Source: Enterococcus innesii | Lineage (GTDB): Bacteria > Bacillota > Bacilli > Lactobacillales > Enterococcaceae | NCBI GenBank assembly: GCA_018982785.1 | Contig: JAHHEN010000004.1 | Location: 129,001 to 193,000 of the forward strand | Direction: 5' to 3' | Length of the DNA stretch: 64,000 nt | Part shown: piece after piece, positions 26,665-36,862 of the stretch | Layout: each line of letters opens with the position of its first letter | Position numbering within the stretch: the first letter of the stretch is position 1 | Translations under genes and position numbers: made by a program | Notes under the pieces: model-generated | What the model was told of the DNA's origin: nothing | What the model saw: only the letters and a program-made list of their open reading frames with translations | The model's database searches: none

Positions 26665-28437
26665 TTGCTAAACAGGACCATTTTTAAGTATTTCTTCTGG
26701 ATAACTGTATCGGTATTATTCAGCATGATGCTTTTCAAAGATGTAAAAATAATAATCGGAATGTCTGTAGTTAATTTTATTCTATTATTTTTTTTAAGTG
26801 ATAGTGTAAAAAAAAGACCCTATAGTCGGTTGATCAATTTTTTTATATCTTTTCTATTTGCAACGATTACTGGAATTAGTTTAATACCGTCAGAAATATT
26901 GACAACATTTAATCTAATATTTAGTATGCAAGGAATCTATTTATTGGGTACATTTGCTTATTTTCTTTGCTTTTTTTCCGCTTTGCAAGATTACTTATTA
27001 ATTTCTCCCCAAGAAAGTTCTAAAAGAAAAGTCACAGCCTTTTGGGTATATACTTTAGCTTTTTTTCTTGTGTCAAGTATTTATTTATATGCATATTATC
27101 CAGGAATATTTTTCCCGGATTCTATCAATCAATGGGATCAAATCCAGACAAGTAATGTACCATGGAATGATTGGCATCCAGTGGGGCACACATTTGTTAT
27201 TATGGCTACTTCGTTAGGAAAATATCCAATAGGATTTATAGTATTCCAAATTATTATTTATAGTTTGATTATGGCATATTTTTGTGATTTTATTAGAGAG
27301 TTTGTAGGAAGTAAATTTGCGACGATATCTTGTATCTTTTTTATATCTATACCGATCTTTCCGTTAGCTAGTATATATATAGTTAAAGACTCTCTATTTA
27401 CTTATACACTTTTATTAGTTACCTTATACTTGGTAAGAATCATTATAAGCCAAGGAAAATGGCTAAATAAAATCTCAAATCTAGTTCTACTGTATTTTAC
27501 TTTATTAGGATTTGTTTTTTTAGACATAATGGATGGCCGGCATTGCTTGTATCTACATTAGTATTTGCAGTATTTTTATTTAGAAAAAAATTTATTAAAT
27601 TATTCGTCGTAATCGGATTAGTTGTTTTTAGCTATCAAGTTATTACGGGTCCTATTTATACTCACTTCAACGTTATTAGAAGTGATTCAACTGAATCTTT
27701 AGGAATTTTTGTTCAAATTTCCGCTGCTATTATCAAGAATGACGGGACTATATCTAAAGAGGAAATGACATATTTGGAAACATTGATGCCAAAAGAGGAT
27801 TGGAAGAACCTATACCAACCGAATAATGTTGATAATATAAAGTTTAAAGAACGATTTAAAAAGCAAGTAATAAAGGATGATCCTAAAAAATTTTTAGAAA
27901 CAGTTCTTGGTCTCATAATTAGAAATCCTGGCTTAACATTAGAAGCATATATGAAGCAAACCGAAATTTTATGGCACGCAAACTTTTCATTAGAACTGGA
28001 TAATTTACGCCCACTCTTTAGAAACCAGTTAAGCGGTCAACAAGGTCCCTTTTTCTTTATGACTAGAGAACAGAGAGGAAATTGAGCCGGATTACAAAGG
28101 TTTGAATCTAGATGAACTTACTAGAAGTGACAACGTTGTAAGGGATCAGTTGCTAGCCATACAAAATTGGATTTTAGAAAGCAGACTTTATGTTTTATTA
28201 ATGCCTGCCCTTTACTTTATTTTGTTTCTCTTTTCAATGGTTATGCTTATTATCCAAAATAGAACAAAACTAATGATTGCTTTTATGCCGTATGTATTAG
28301 TTATGGGTACAATTTTTGTTGCAATTCCTGCGCAAGATATTAGATATGCATTGCCTAATTTATTTATCGGGATTTTAGGGCTGGCTACTGTAAAGGGACG
28401 ATTCTCAGAAAGGGTGTCCGAAAATGCCGAAAACTAG
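26665..28437 (+). CDS. Large polytopic membrane protein (DUF6020/GT-C-like), frame broken twice
   Basis: About 590 residues once joined. TTG start directly after the previous stop. Ten or more membrane helices, with an extracellular YYPGIFFPDSINQWDQIQT segment followed by NDWHPVGHT, a layout seen in GT-C-like transferases that use polyprenyl donors. The frame breaks at seven T (27515-27521): the -1 frame reads RHNGWPALLVS and continues. It shifts back (+1) between 28063 and 28075, reading EEIEPDYKGLNLDE. The two shifts are opposite, so either sequence errors or a real lesion. It overlaps the acyltransferase start. Confidence 0.65.
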
Positions 28438-29584
28438 CCAACGTGTAGGAAGTTTTGATGTGTTGAAAATATTGGCAATTCTGGCTATCATAGTCCACCA
28501 CTACGCGTTGTGGTCAGGATGGGATTTTTCCTCGGGTTTTCAGTTGAACAAATTAGCAGCTCAGACCTTATTAATCGGAGGAAAACTTGGAGTAAATATT
28601 TTTGTAATGATTACTGGATATTTTCTAATTTCTTCCATTCCTAAAATTAGAAGCTTATTTCAAGTTTGGGTAGAAACAACGTTGATTTCGCTAATAATCT
28701 ATTTCTTTTTAGTTTTTAATCCATATATTGGTTTTCATTTTGAATGGAAAGAGTTTATTTTCAGACTATTCCCAGTTGTTTTCGGGAAGTATTGGTTTGT
28801 TACCTCTTATACATTAATGTATTTTTGTATTCCCGCTATAAACAAATTAATGGTAAGTACGGATATAAAAAAAATAAAACAAGTTTTGATATTTTCTTTT
28901 ATTATTTTAAGTCCATATACGTTTATTTATTATAATAAAGGATTAAATTTCTCTCATCCAGTCTGGTTTCTTTTTTTGTATGCCATCGGTGCTTATATAA
29001 AATTGAACGAGAAAAATATTAAGAAAATTAAAATGGTTCCTTTATTTACAATGAATATTTTGATGTTAGTTATAGGGATTGGAATTAATATTAGTTTGCA
29101 GATTATTTTTGCAAACAAGGATAGTTTTTTTAGAAATGTTTTTACTGCTTTGGGATGGAATGAGACAATTTTTTATACACGTGATTCTAGCCCGTATTTA
29201 TTGATATTTGCAGTGCTTATCTTTGTATTTTTCCTAAAATTACAAATTAGACCACGAAAGATATATTCATTTGTCGCAAGAGCTTCTTTTGGAGTTTATT
29301 TGATCCAGAGTAGCCAATGGTTTAGCACTGAGTATTTGTGGCCTATACTTGTGAACGGCAGTCAATTTGATTCGGGTAAAAATATTGTGTTGTATGGATT
29401 TTTCATTTCTATACTTATTTTCCTTACGGGAATTGTCATTTATATCGTTTTATTACCTGTAATAAATGTGGTGATGCATTTATTTTATACACCCCTTCAT
29501 CATCTTCAAAAAAAGTATTTGGTACAAAGGAGAAAAAAATGGATTTTAAAGGCATACTTAAAAACTTCAGTAGGAATATGCTAA
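28424..29584 (+). CDS. Acyltransferase 3 family membrane protein
   Basis: A 386-residue protein with about ten membrane helices. The family signature is at the N-terminus: FDVLKILAILAIIVHHYALW, including the essential His. NIFVMITGYFLIS follows. Members O-acetylate or succinylate surface sugars (OatA, exopolysaccharide enzymes). It probably acetylates the polymer made by this locus. Its start overlaps the preceding gene and its end overlaps the next gene by 46 bases, indicating one operon. Confidence 0.88.
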   Translation: MPKTSQRVGSFDVLKILAILAIIVHHYALWSGWDFSSGFQLNKLAAQTLLIGGKLGVNIFVMITGYFLISSIPKIRSLFQVWVETTLISLIIYFFLVFNPYIGFHFEWKEFIFRLFPVVFGKYWFVTSYTLMYFCIPAINKLMVSTDIKKIKQVLIFSFIILSPYTFIYYNKGLNFSHPVWFLFLYAIGAYIKLNEKNIKKIKMVPLFTMNILMLVIGIGINISLQIIFANKDSFFRNVFTALGWNETIFYTRDSSPYLLIFAVLIFVFFLKLQIRPRKIYSFVARASFGVYLIQSSQWFSTEYLWPILVNGSQFDSGKNIVLYGFFISILIFLTGIVIYIVLLPVINVVMHLFYTPLHHLQKKYLVQRRKKWILKAYLKTSVGIC

Positions 29585-32018
29585 ATGAAGAATTCTCGAG
29601 AAGAACTCAGTTCACTAAAAATTACAATAGAAACAAGGTGAAAAACAATATTGTTTTTTATGAGTCTTTTCATGGAAAAGCGATGAATGATAATCCATTT
29701 GCAATATTTAAATATTTAGTAAATAGTCATGAGTATGATCATTTAATTCATGTTTGGTCTTTGAACGATGTCACAGATAATGAATACGTCAAATATTACA
29801 GTAAGTTTAAAAATGTCAAATTTGTAACACCTTATACGAAGGATTACTATTACTATTTAACCGTAGCAAAATATATCTACAGTAATGTTACTTTGCCTCC
29901 TTATTACATCAAAAACGAAGGCCAAGTATATGTAAATACTTGGCATGGAACTCCCTTAAAAACATTAGGAAAAGACATGGCTGGTAATGTTGCTCAGAAC
30001 TACAATGTTCAAAGAAATTTTTTGCAAAGTGATTTTTTACTATCCCCAAATACGTTTACTACAGAAAAAATGGTTTACTCCTATGATATCGATGGCATTT
30101 ACAAAGGAAAAGTGTTAGAAAATGGGTATCCCAGAATAGATAGTATTTTCAGCAACAGTGAAGTTGTGAAAAATTTTCTAGAAAAAAATAACATTGATCT
30201 AAATAAAGAGTTAGTTTTATATGCGCCGACTTGGAGGGGAGTTACTGGTCGAGTACAAGATACAACTACGGATATGGTTGAACGATTGAACGCGATCTCT
30301 CAGGGGATTTCTGGAAGTAATAAACAGTTTATTGTTAAAGTACATCCTTTAGTTTATCAATTTATAAAAGAGATTCCCTTAGATGATATCTTTCTAATAC
30401 CAGATTGGGTTGATGCCAATGAATTACTTCACTTTGTAGATATTTTGATTACTGATTACAGTAGTATCTTCTTTGATTACTTGGTTACAGATAAACCAAT
30501 TTTGTTCTATATGTATGATAAAGAAGAATATGAGCACTCAAGAGGTCTATATTTCGATTTAAATGAAATGCCTGGAGAAATTTGTACTACAACGAAAGAA
30601 TTAGTGGATTCTATTTTGTCGGTAGATAATGAAAAATTTCATGCTAATCCGAATGTAACTGTTTTTAAGGAAAAATATATTTCTCACGAGGACGGTCACG
30701 TAACAGAGAAGTATATAAACTTTATAATGAACGGGAATAAGGCTGTTAATGCTATTTCTTTTGATAATCACAAGCCGAATGTTGTTGTATATGGCGGAGG
30801 GCTATTAAATAATGGAATTACCTCTTCGTTAATTAATTTAAGCAAAAATTTTGATTATGATAAGTACAATCTAATCATTGTTGATAAAAACAAGGTTAAC
30901 CAAGAATTTGAAGCAAATATTGGTAGACTATCGGAGAAAGCTCATGTTGTCTATAGAAATAATGGGCTAAGCCTTACTTATTCAGAATGGATTAAATATA
31001 ATAGATTATTTAACCGTTCTTCTGTAGAAGATATCAAAACACATCAGATATTTGTAGCTAGAGAATGGAAACGACTTTTAGGAAACACTCAAGTTGATAG
31101 AGCTATTGATTTTGGCGGATACGCTCCATTCTGGTCATATATGATGGCATTTTCTGAAGCGAAAAGAAAAATTATCTATCAGCATAATGACATGCAGGCA
31201 GAGTTTGATAAAGTCGTAGAAGGACGATATGTTCATAAGAAAAACTTAACCACTATTTTCGAATTCTATAAATACTTTGATTATATTGCATCCGTTGGTA
31301 GTCTTACAATGGAACAAAACAAAAAAATCTTTCGAAATTTGTTTCAAATGATAAATTTGTGTATGTTCCGAATTTATTAGATAAGGAGTACCTCTTTGAC
31401 CACCGAAAACATCCTCAGCTATCAATTAAAGAGGTGTTAGGGGAAGAAAAGTTAATTATTGAGGAAGCAAGTGAATTTGGAAGAAATATGTTAGTGGGAG
31501 TGACTGCTCCTACTAAGAATGCCAAGAACTTTGTGACAATTGGTCGGTTATCACCTGAAAAAGATCAAGAAAAACTATTATTTGCTTTTAAAGAAATTAT
31601 GATGCAATCAAACGATCAGCACCAGCTTTATATTATTGGTTCTGGAAAAGAAGAGAAAAAGCTTAAGACCACAGCATATGTATTGGGCTTAGAAAAAAAT
31701 GTTATTTTTGTAGGGCAAACTTCACATGCAATGGAGATGCTAGATAAGTGTGATCTGTTCGTCTTTCCTTCAAATCACGAAGGGCAACCAATGACTTTGC
31801 TAGAATGTCTAGCACTTCAAATTCCGGTTGTTGCAACGGACATTCCAGGAAATATTTCTGTTTTGGAAGATCAAAATGGAATGATAGTGGACAATAGTGT
31901 TGAGGGGCTAGTGGGCGGTATGAACCGATATTTGGCTGGAGAGAAAATCCCTTCATCATTAAATGTAGATCAATATAATCAAGACGCATTAAATCGATTC
32001 TATGCGCTAATTGAATAG
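29539..32018 (+). CDS. Fusion: TagF-like CDP-glycerol transferase plus GT4 glycosyltransferase, frame broken at A7
   Basis: About 826 residues once repaired. Residues about 35-400 are TagF-like: FYESFHGKAMNDNP, VNTWHGTPLKTLGK, VLYAPTWRGVTG, VKVHPL and ILITDYSSIFFDYL. Residues about 410-826 are GT4: VVVYGGGLLNNGIT, then FVTIGRLSPEKDQEKLL, YIIGSGKEE and FVFPSNHEGQPMTLLECLA. The frame breaks at seven A (31321-31327); the -1 frame reads NLSKFVSNDKFVYVPNLLD. One A is probably missing. RBS AAAGGAG precedes the ATG. Domain order mirrors the 23348 protein. It is the last gene of the locus. Confidence 0.82.
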
Positions 32019-32103
32019 AATAATACTTTTAAATCAATGATCTGTATAACTAATTATATAACAGCGTATACTAAGTAATCTGGTATGTATAACTACTGAA
32101 TTT

Positions 32104-32145
32104 AACCTAAGACAGAATAGAGTTTTTCTGCCTTAGGTTTTTTTA
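32104..32145 (+). terminator. Terminator of the glycosyltransferase operon
   Basis: AACCTAAG-A-CAGAA pairs with TTCTG-C-CTTAGGTT (one internal mismatch), followed by a T run. It lies in the 333-base gap before the amidase; the rest of that gap shows only an AT-rich leader and the promoter below. Confidence 0.75.
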
Positions 32146-32282
32146 TATAAAGATGTTTTAGCAGGTGTCCATTAAATTATCAATTTGAAAGGAATTTAGG
32201 ACTAAAATCCCAGAAAGTCAATGCTTGCAGATGGATTTATATAAAATAAATTATTAAGAATCTATAGCCTTGATTTGATTTA

Positions 32283-32291
32283 TGGTACAAT
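32283..32291 (+). promoter_or_regulatory. Extended -10 promoter of the amidase gene
   Basis: TGG-TACAAT at 32283-32291 with no good -35. The start codon is 60 bases downstream behind AAGGAGG. This is a modest prediction. Confidence 0.4.
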
Positions 32292-32351
32292 TTAAAAAGT
32301 AAGTATTTAATAAGATTAACAAATTTAGTTTTAATTATTCAAGGAGGTATT

Positions 32352-34457
32352 ATGAAAAAAGTACTTATAAAATTACTAAAAGTATGTATGTTCGTAGCTA
32401 TACTAATGCTCCCTACTAATGCTCATGCGGATGATATATTTGACTCAAATATTCTTAATGATGAAATCACTGCATTATTAAGGAGTCAGAGAAACTCGCA
32501 GATTATTAGTAAAAACTACCCATTTCTTAAAATTCAAAAAGACTATTCTGGTAATTTTGATAAGATGAACTATCAAGATGGATATGCTTTGCCTACTGGT
32601 GTTGTCATACATGAAACTGCAAATTCAAACTCTACAATCCAAAATGAGATTGCATATATGAAAAGAAATTGGCAAAATGCTTTTGTACATGCTTTTGTTG
32701 ATCATAATAATATTATTGAGATCCATCCTACAGACTATTACAGTTGGGGGGCCGGTCGACAAGCTAATCCCAAATTTATTCAAATAGAATTGGTGCGAGT
32801 TTCTAGTTCAAATTTTGATCGATCTGTATATAATGACGCTTTTTATACAGCATATATGTTAAAAAAATATAATTTGTTTCCAGATAATGCTCATAGTGAT
32901 GGGAAAGGGACTATTTGGAGCCACGATGCAGTCACTAGGTTTTTAGGAGGAACGGATCATACTGATCCTGTGGGATATTTTAGTGCAAATAATTATTCGA
33001 TGTATGATTTCTATGAATTAGTTGTTTATATATATAACAACATTGGTGGGTCTATTGCTACGAAGATAGAAAATATAAATAATGATGCTCTAGTGACGGG
33101 TACCGGGAATATTTTTTCCGAACCTCAAGGTAATATTGATTCTAAAGTAACTGGGAATATTACCAGTTTTGCTAATAAAAAATTGAATGCAATTCGAGAG
33201 GTTACTATGCCTGACAACAGTAAATATTATTTAGTTAAAGAGGGGTCTAATTATTTAGGCTGGATAGCTGAAAAGAATATAAAATTATATGGTAAAGTAT
33301 TATCGAGTAAAACATTGGATAAAGATGCTGCAATAAAAGATCTTAAATATTCTGGCATCTACAATGTTCCTTGGAATACGCCTGGTTATACAAAAATTGG
33401 CGATCTATCAAGTTATAATGGTCAAAAATTAACAGTGATTGAAGAAGCCTCGACGGCGACAGATAAGTATTATAAATTTAAAGACTCAAATGGGACGATT
33501 ATCGGCTGGGTTGATTATAGAACCCTTACTTTATATGACAAAATTCTTTCTAGTAAGACTTTGGATCAATATAGTAAAGTACAAGCAACCAAGTATGATG
33601 GTATTTATGCAGGCCCGTGGAATACGTATGGAGCAACACGAATCGGTGATACGAGCGCCTACGTGAATAAAGATGTGAAGCTAATTAACTATGCGAAGAC
33701 GGCAAGTGGTGAATATTATCAATTCCAAACAATAGATGGTAGTATGACTGCATGGGCTGATATTCGAAACTTCAAGATGTACGATACGATCATCGAACAA
33801 AAAGCAATGAATCAATATAGTAAAGTACAAGCAACCAAGTATGATGGTATTTATGCAGGCCCGTGGAATACGTATGGAGCAACACGAATCGGTGATACGA
33901 GCGCCTACGTGAATAAAGATGTGAGGCTAATTAACTATGCGAAGACGGCAAGTGGTGAATATTATCAATTCCAAACAATAGATGGTAGTATGACTGCATG
34001 GGCTGATATTCGAAACTTCAAGATGTACGATACGATCATCGAACAAAAAGCAATGAATCAATATAGTAAAGTACAAGCAACCAAGTATGATGGTATTTAT
34101 GCAGGCCCGTGGAATACGTATGGGGCAACACGAATCGGTGATACGAGCGCCTACGTGAATAAAGATGTGAAGCTAATTAACTATGCGAAGACGGCAAGTG
34201 GTGAATATTATCAATTCCAAACAATAGATGGTAGTATGACTGCATGGGCTGATATTCGAAACTTCATTGGATTAAAAGCTGTTTCATCTGTAAGTGAGCA
34301 GCCACAGACTGAGGAAACAACTACTACATCTAAAGACAGTGTAGCAGAAACAAAAGATTCATCAGAAGCGATATCAGAAACTAGTCCAAGTATCTCTGAA
34401 GAATCTAATATGATGGATTCGAGTAGTATAGTCTTTTCTTCGGAGGATAAAGAATAA
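32352..34457 (+). CDS. Secreted N-acetylmuramoyl-L-alanine amidase with GW/SH3-like repeats
   Basis: A 701-residue cell-wall hydrolase. The signal peptide (residues 1 to about 26) ends at AHADD. The amidase_2 (PGRP-like, zinc) domain spans about 65-230, with VIHETAN, WQNAFVHAFVD and HTDPVGYF giving likely zinc His residues. It cuts the bond between MurNAc and the stem peptide. Five GW-type repeats follow (about 260-650). The last three are nearly identical (82 residues each) and end ADIRNF. The Ser/Thr-rich tail has no LPXTG. GW domains bind lipoteichoic acid, which fits the neighbouring polymer locus. Confidence 0.9.
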   Translation: MKKVLIKLLKVCMFVAILMLPTNAHADDIFDSNILNDEITALLRSQRNSQIISKNYPFLKIQKDYSGNFDKMNYQDGYALPTGVVIHETANSNSTIQNEIAYMKRNWQNAFVHAFVDHNNIIEIHPTDYYSWGAGRQANPKFIQIELVRVSSSNFDRSVYNDAFYTAYMLKKYNLFPDNAHSDGKGTIWSHDAVTRFLGGTDHTDPVGYFSANNYSMYDFYELVVYIYNNIGGSIATKIENINNDALVTGTGNIFSEPQGNIDSKVTGNITSFANKKLNAIREVTMPDNSKYYLVKEGSNYLGWIAEKNIKLYGKVLSSKTLDKDAAIKDLKYSGIYNVPWNTPGYTKIGDLSSYNGQKLTVIEEASTATDKYYKFKDSNGTIIGWVDYRTLTLYDKILSSKTLDQYSKVQATKYDGIYAGPWNTYGATRIGDTSAYVNKDVKLINYAKTASGEYYQFQTIDGSMTAWADIRNFKMYDTIIEQKAMNQYSKVQATKYDGIYAGPWNTYGATRIGDTSAYVNKDVRLINYAKTASGEYYQFQTIDGSMTAWADIRNFKMYDTIIEQKAMNQYSKVQATKYDGIYAGPWNTYGATRIGDTSAYVNKDVKLINYAKTASGEYYQFQTIDGSMTAWADIRNFIGLKAVSSVSEQPQTEETTTTSKDSVAETKDSSEAISETSPSISEESNMMDSSSIVFSSEDKE
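33567..34264 (+). repeat. Three tandem copies of a 246-bp unit in the amidase gene
   Basis: Copies begin at 33567, 33813 and 34059, each starting CAATATAGTAAAGTACAAG; the third is cut short before its linker. They differ by only a few bases (for example GTGAAGCTA versus GTGAGGCTA). The unit length keeps frame (82 codons). Such identity points to recent expansion and possible copy-number variation. Assemblers may collapse this array. Confidence 0.93.
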
Positions 34458-34712
34458 GTTTTACTAGCTTTAGAACGAACAATCGTAATTCGTGCTTTCT
34501 TGAATCAAAATAGAACATAAGATGGAGATAACGCTTTTGTTTCATATAACATCTACAAAGTGTGTTTAATTACAAAGTTTCATGGTAATTTGAGCGAAAT
34601 AATAAATTTTAAAAGGTATTAATGATCAAACACAAATGGGAATAAGTTGTTTATCGAAAAGAGATTCAGTGATATCGTAAAGTTTATTAAATCCAACGGT
34701 AAAATTGATTCC
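34458..34712 (+). other. Non-coding stretch before mltG
   Basis: About 255 bases of AT-rich sequence after the amidase. A weak ACGAA/TTCGT inverted pair lies just after the amidase stop, with no T tract. I see no clear terminator, open frame or RNA gene, so transcription could read on into the mltG leader. Confidence 0.4.
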
Positions 34713-34771
34713 ACTCCTCCTAACTTTCGTGTATAATGGTACAAGCCAGTATTACGAAAGTTAGGAGGAGT
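34713..34771 (+). promoter_or_regulatory. 18-bp inverted repeat enclosing the mltG -10 box and including its RBS
   Basis: Left arm ACTCCTCCTAACTTTCGT (34713-34730) and right arm ACGAAAGTTAGGAGGAGT (34754-34771) are perfect complements. The 23-base loop holds TATAAT (34732-34737). The right arm contains the AGGAGGAG ribosome site for the TTG start at 34776. A transcript starting in the loop would lack the left arm; a read-through transcript would fold and hide the RBS. It could equally be a protein operator. Confidence 0.7.
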
Positions 34772-34775
34772 TGTT

Positions 34776-36116
34776 TTGAGTAAACAACATCCAGAGGATA
34801 AGTCCTTTAAAGACGAAGTATTAGGAGCTTTAAAGCAACCTCAATCAGATCAAACCCAGGAAGACCATGGTTTGAACGAGCGTCCTATTCAACAGCCTCA
34901 AGAAGAGGTGGGTTCGCGAACTGCAAGTGGAAAGACCAAAAATAAAAAAGCAAAGCAAACTGCTGCAAGTCGTAGGGCAGCAGTAGAAGAAGTACCCATA
35001 GCTGAAGGTGGAGAAACGCAATTGCGCAAGCAGCAACGCAAAAAAGAAGACCGGATTGTCAATCGGATCGTTTTGATCGTAGTCCTTGCTTTGCTCGTTA
35101 TCGGTGGAGTTTTAGGATTTTCAATGTATCGTTATGTATCATCCGGGCTACAGCCTTTGAATCCTGATGACACGGAAACTGTCGCTGTTGAGATCCCTAG
35201 TGGATCGTCCAACAAAGCAATTGGAGAAATATTGGAAGAAGACAATATCATTAAGAGTGGTATGATCTTTAACTATTATACGAAATTCAATAATTTAACT
35301 GGATTTCAAGCGGGAAATTATCAGTTTGCGCCAAGTATGACATTGGATCAAATAGCGAAGATGCTACAAAATGGCGAAGGATCGGTCACCTCTGACGCCA
35401 AAGTCACCATTCCTGAAGGATTTGATGTAGATCAAATCGGTGATGCTCTAGCGGAAGCAACGAATATCTCGAAAGATGATTTTTTAGCTTTGATGGAAAG
35501 TGACGAGTTCTTTGAAAAAATGAAAGCAACCTATCCTGATCTAGCAAGTGCCGGCGATGCACAAGGTGTACGTTACCGACTCGAAGGATACTTGTTCCCA
35601 GCGACGTATGACTACTATACAGGGAATACCCTAGAAGAAGTCGTTACTCAAATGGTGGATAAATCAAATGCGGTCATGTCGAAATATTTCGATCAAATCG
35701 CTCAAAAAGAAATGACCGTTCAAGAAGTCCTTACTTTAGCATCACTTGTTGAAAAAGAAGGTAGTAAGCTTGAAGATCGTAAAAATATCGCACAGGTATT
35801 CTTCAATCGTTTAGCAATTGATATGCCGCTGCAATCGGATATTTCGATTCTATATGCGTTAGGCGAGCACAAAGAGCTGGTTACTTATGAGGACACTCAA
35901 GTTGACTCTCCTTATAACCTCTATGTGCATACTGGCTACGGACCTGGACCATTCAACAATCCAAGTGAAGCAGCGATCCAAGCGGTCTTAGATCCAACAC
36001 CGAACAACTACTATTATTTCGTTGCTGATATTCATACTCAAGAAGTTTACTTTGCAGAAACCTATGAACAGCATATGCAATTAGTGGAACAATACGTAAA
36101 CAATACCTCAAATTAA
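34776..36116 (+). CDS. mltG: Endolytic transglycosylase MltG
   Basis: A 446-residue membrane enzyme that cuts nascent glycan strands and so sets their length. There is a long acidic/basic cytoplasmic N-terminus (about 1-95) as in streptococci and enterococci, one membrane helix (about 100-120), a LysM-like subdomain, and the YceG catalytic domain. The catalytic Glu is in TLASLVEKEG (about residue 328). The conserved VDSPYNLYVHTGYGPGPFNNPSEAAI follows near residue 370-395. TTG start behind AGGAGGAG inside the inverted repeat described above. greA follows, a common pairing. Confidence 0.94.
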   Translation: MSKQHPEDKSFKDEVLGALKQPQSDQTQEDHGLNERPIQQPQEEVGSRTASGKTKNKKAKQTAASRRAAVEEVPIAEGGETQLRKQQRKKEDRIVNRIVLIVVLALLVIGGVLGFSMYRYVSSGLQPLNPDDTETVAVEIPSGSSNKAIGEILEEDNIIKSGMIFNYYTKFNNLTGFQAGNYQFAPSMTLDQIAKMLQNGEGSVTSDAKVTIPEGFDVDQIGDALAEATNISKDDFLALMESDEFFEKMKATYPDLASAGDAQGVRYRLEGYLFPATYDYYTGNTLEEVVTQMVDKSNAVMSKYFDQIAQKEMTVQEVLTLASLVEKEGSKLEDRKNIAQVFFNRLAIDMPLQSDISILYALGEHKELVTYEDTQVDSPYNLYVHTGYGPGPFNNPSEAAIQAVLDPTPNNYYYFVADIHTQEVYFAETYEQHMQLVEQYVNNTSN

Positions 36117-36155
36117 ATTTTCATAGGTTTATAGTTTACATTTAAAAAAAAGCAT

Positions 36156-36194
36156 GGTAATCTTTTGTGGACTCATCGCAAAAGATTACCTTTT
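36156..36194 (+). terminator. Terminator between mltG and greA
   Basis: 12-bp stem GGTAATCTTTTG / CAAAAGATTACC with an 11-base loop, then TTTTGCG. The T tract is short, so it may be leaky. Confidence 0.6.
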
Positions 36195-36231
36195 GCGATT
36201 TATTAGAAGTTACTAAAAGGAGAAAAGAACT

Positions 36232-36711
36232 ATGGTAGAAAAAGTTTACCCAATGACACTTGAAGGAAAAGAAAAGTTAGAACAAGAATTAGAAGAATTG
36301 AAAACGGTAAAACGCGGTGAAATCATTGAACGTATCAAGGTAGCCCGCAGTTTTGGCGATTTATCCGAAAACTCAGAGTATGAGTCTGCCAAAGATGAAC
36401 AAGCGTTTGTCGAAGGTCGAATCACTACTTTAGAAAATATGATTCGATTTGCAGAAATCATTGATAATGAAGGTGTCGACTCTGATGAAGTTTCCATCGG
36501 AAAAACAGTGATTTTTGTGGAGTTGCCTGATGGTGACGAAGAAGAGTACATGATCGTCGGCAGTGCTGAAGCAGATCCCTTTTCTGGTAAAATTTCCAAT
36601 GATTCACCAATCGCTCGTGCTTTGATTGGGAAAAAAGTCAACGATGAAGTGACGATCTCAACGCCAGGCGGAGATATGCAAGTAAGAATCACAGAAGTAA
36701 AGAAAAGCTAG
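36232..36711 (+). CDS. greA: Transcription elongation factor GreA
   Basis: A 159-residue protein. The N-terminal coiled coil (residues 1 to about 75) carries the tip residues in [18 protein letters not shown] that reach the RNA polymerase active site, and the C-terminal FKBP-like domain follows. It stimulates cleavage of backtracked RNA. AAAAGGAG precedes the ATG. A terminator follows at 36739. Confidence 0.96.
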   Translation: MVEKVYPMTLEGKEKLEQELEELKTVKRGEIIERIKVARSFGDLSENSEYESAKDEQAFVEGRITTLENMIRFAEIIDNEGVDSDEVSIGKTVIFVELPDGDEEEYMIVGSAEADPFSGKISNDSPIARALIGKKVNDEVTISTPGGDMQVRITEVKKS

Positions 36712-36738
36712 TCGCTTGATCACTAGGTAGATTTAGGT

Positions 36739-36790
36739 GACCCTGTTGTTCATTCTCCTTTAGGGAAATTGATCAAACAGGGTCTTTTTT
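36739..36790 (+). terminator. Terminator after greA
   Basis: 9-bp stem GACCCTGTT (36739-36747) / AACAGGGTC (36776-36784), long loop, then six T. Confidence 0.75.
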
Positions 36791-36862
36791 CGGACCAGCG
36801 ACGGATGGACAAACCCTTTTTTCAGGTATGATAGAGTAGAATTACTAGGAGGAGGAGCTTGA

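Noticed and set aside
33567-34264. Regular direct repeats considered as a CRISPR array
   Set aside because: The unit is 246 bp with no spacers, keeps reading frame and encodes GW-type protein repeats.
21373-34500. Polymer locus considered as a prophage or transposon
   Set aside because: No integrase, transposase, terminal repeats or phage structural genes are visible; gene content is purely surface-polymer synthesis.
36246-36692. A 148-codon minus-strand frame inside greA
   Set aside because: Mirror frame of greA, with Ser-rich composition typical of antisense to Glu/Lys-rich helices.
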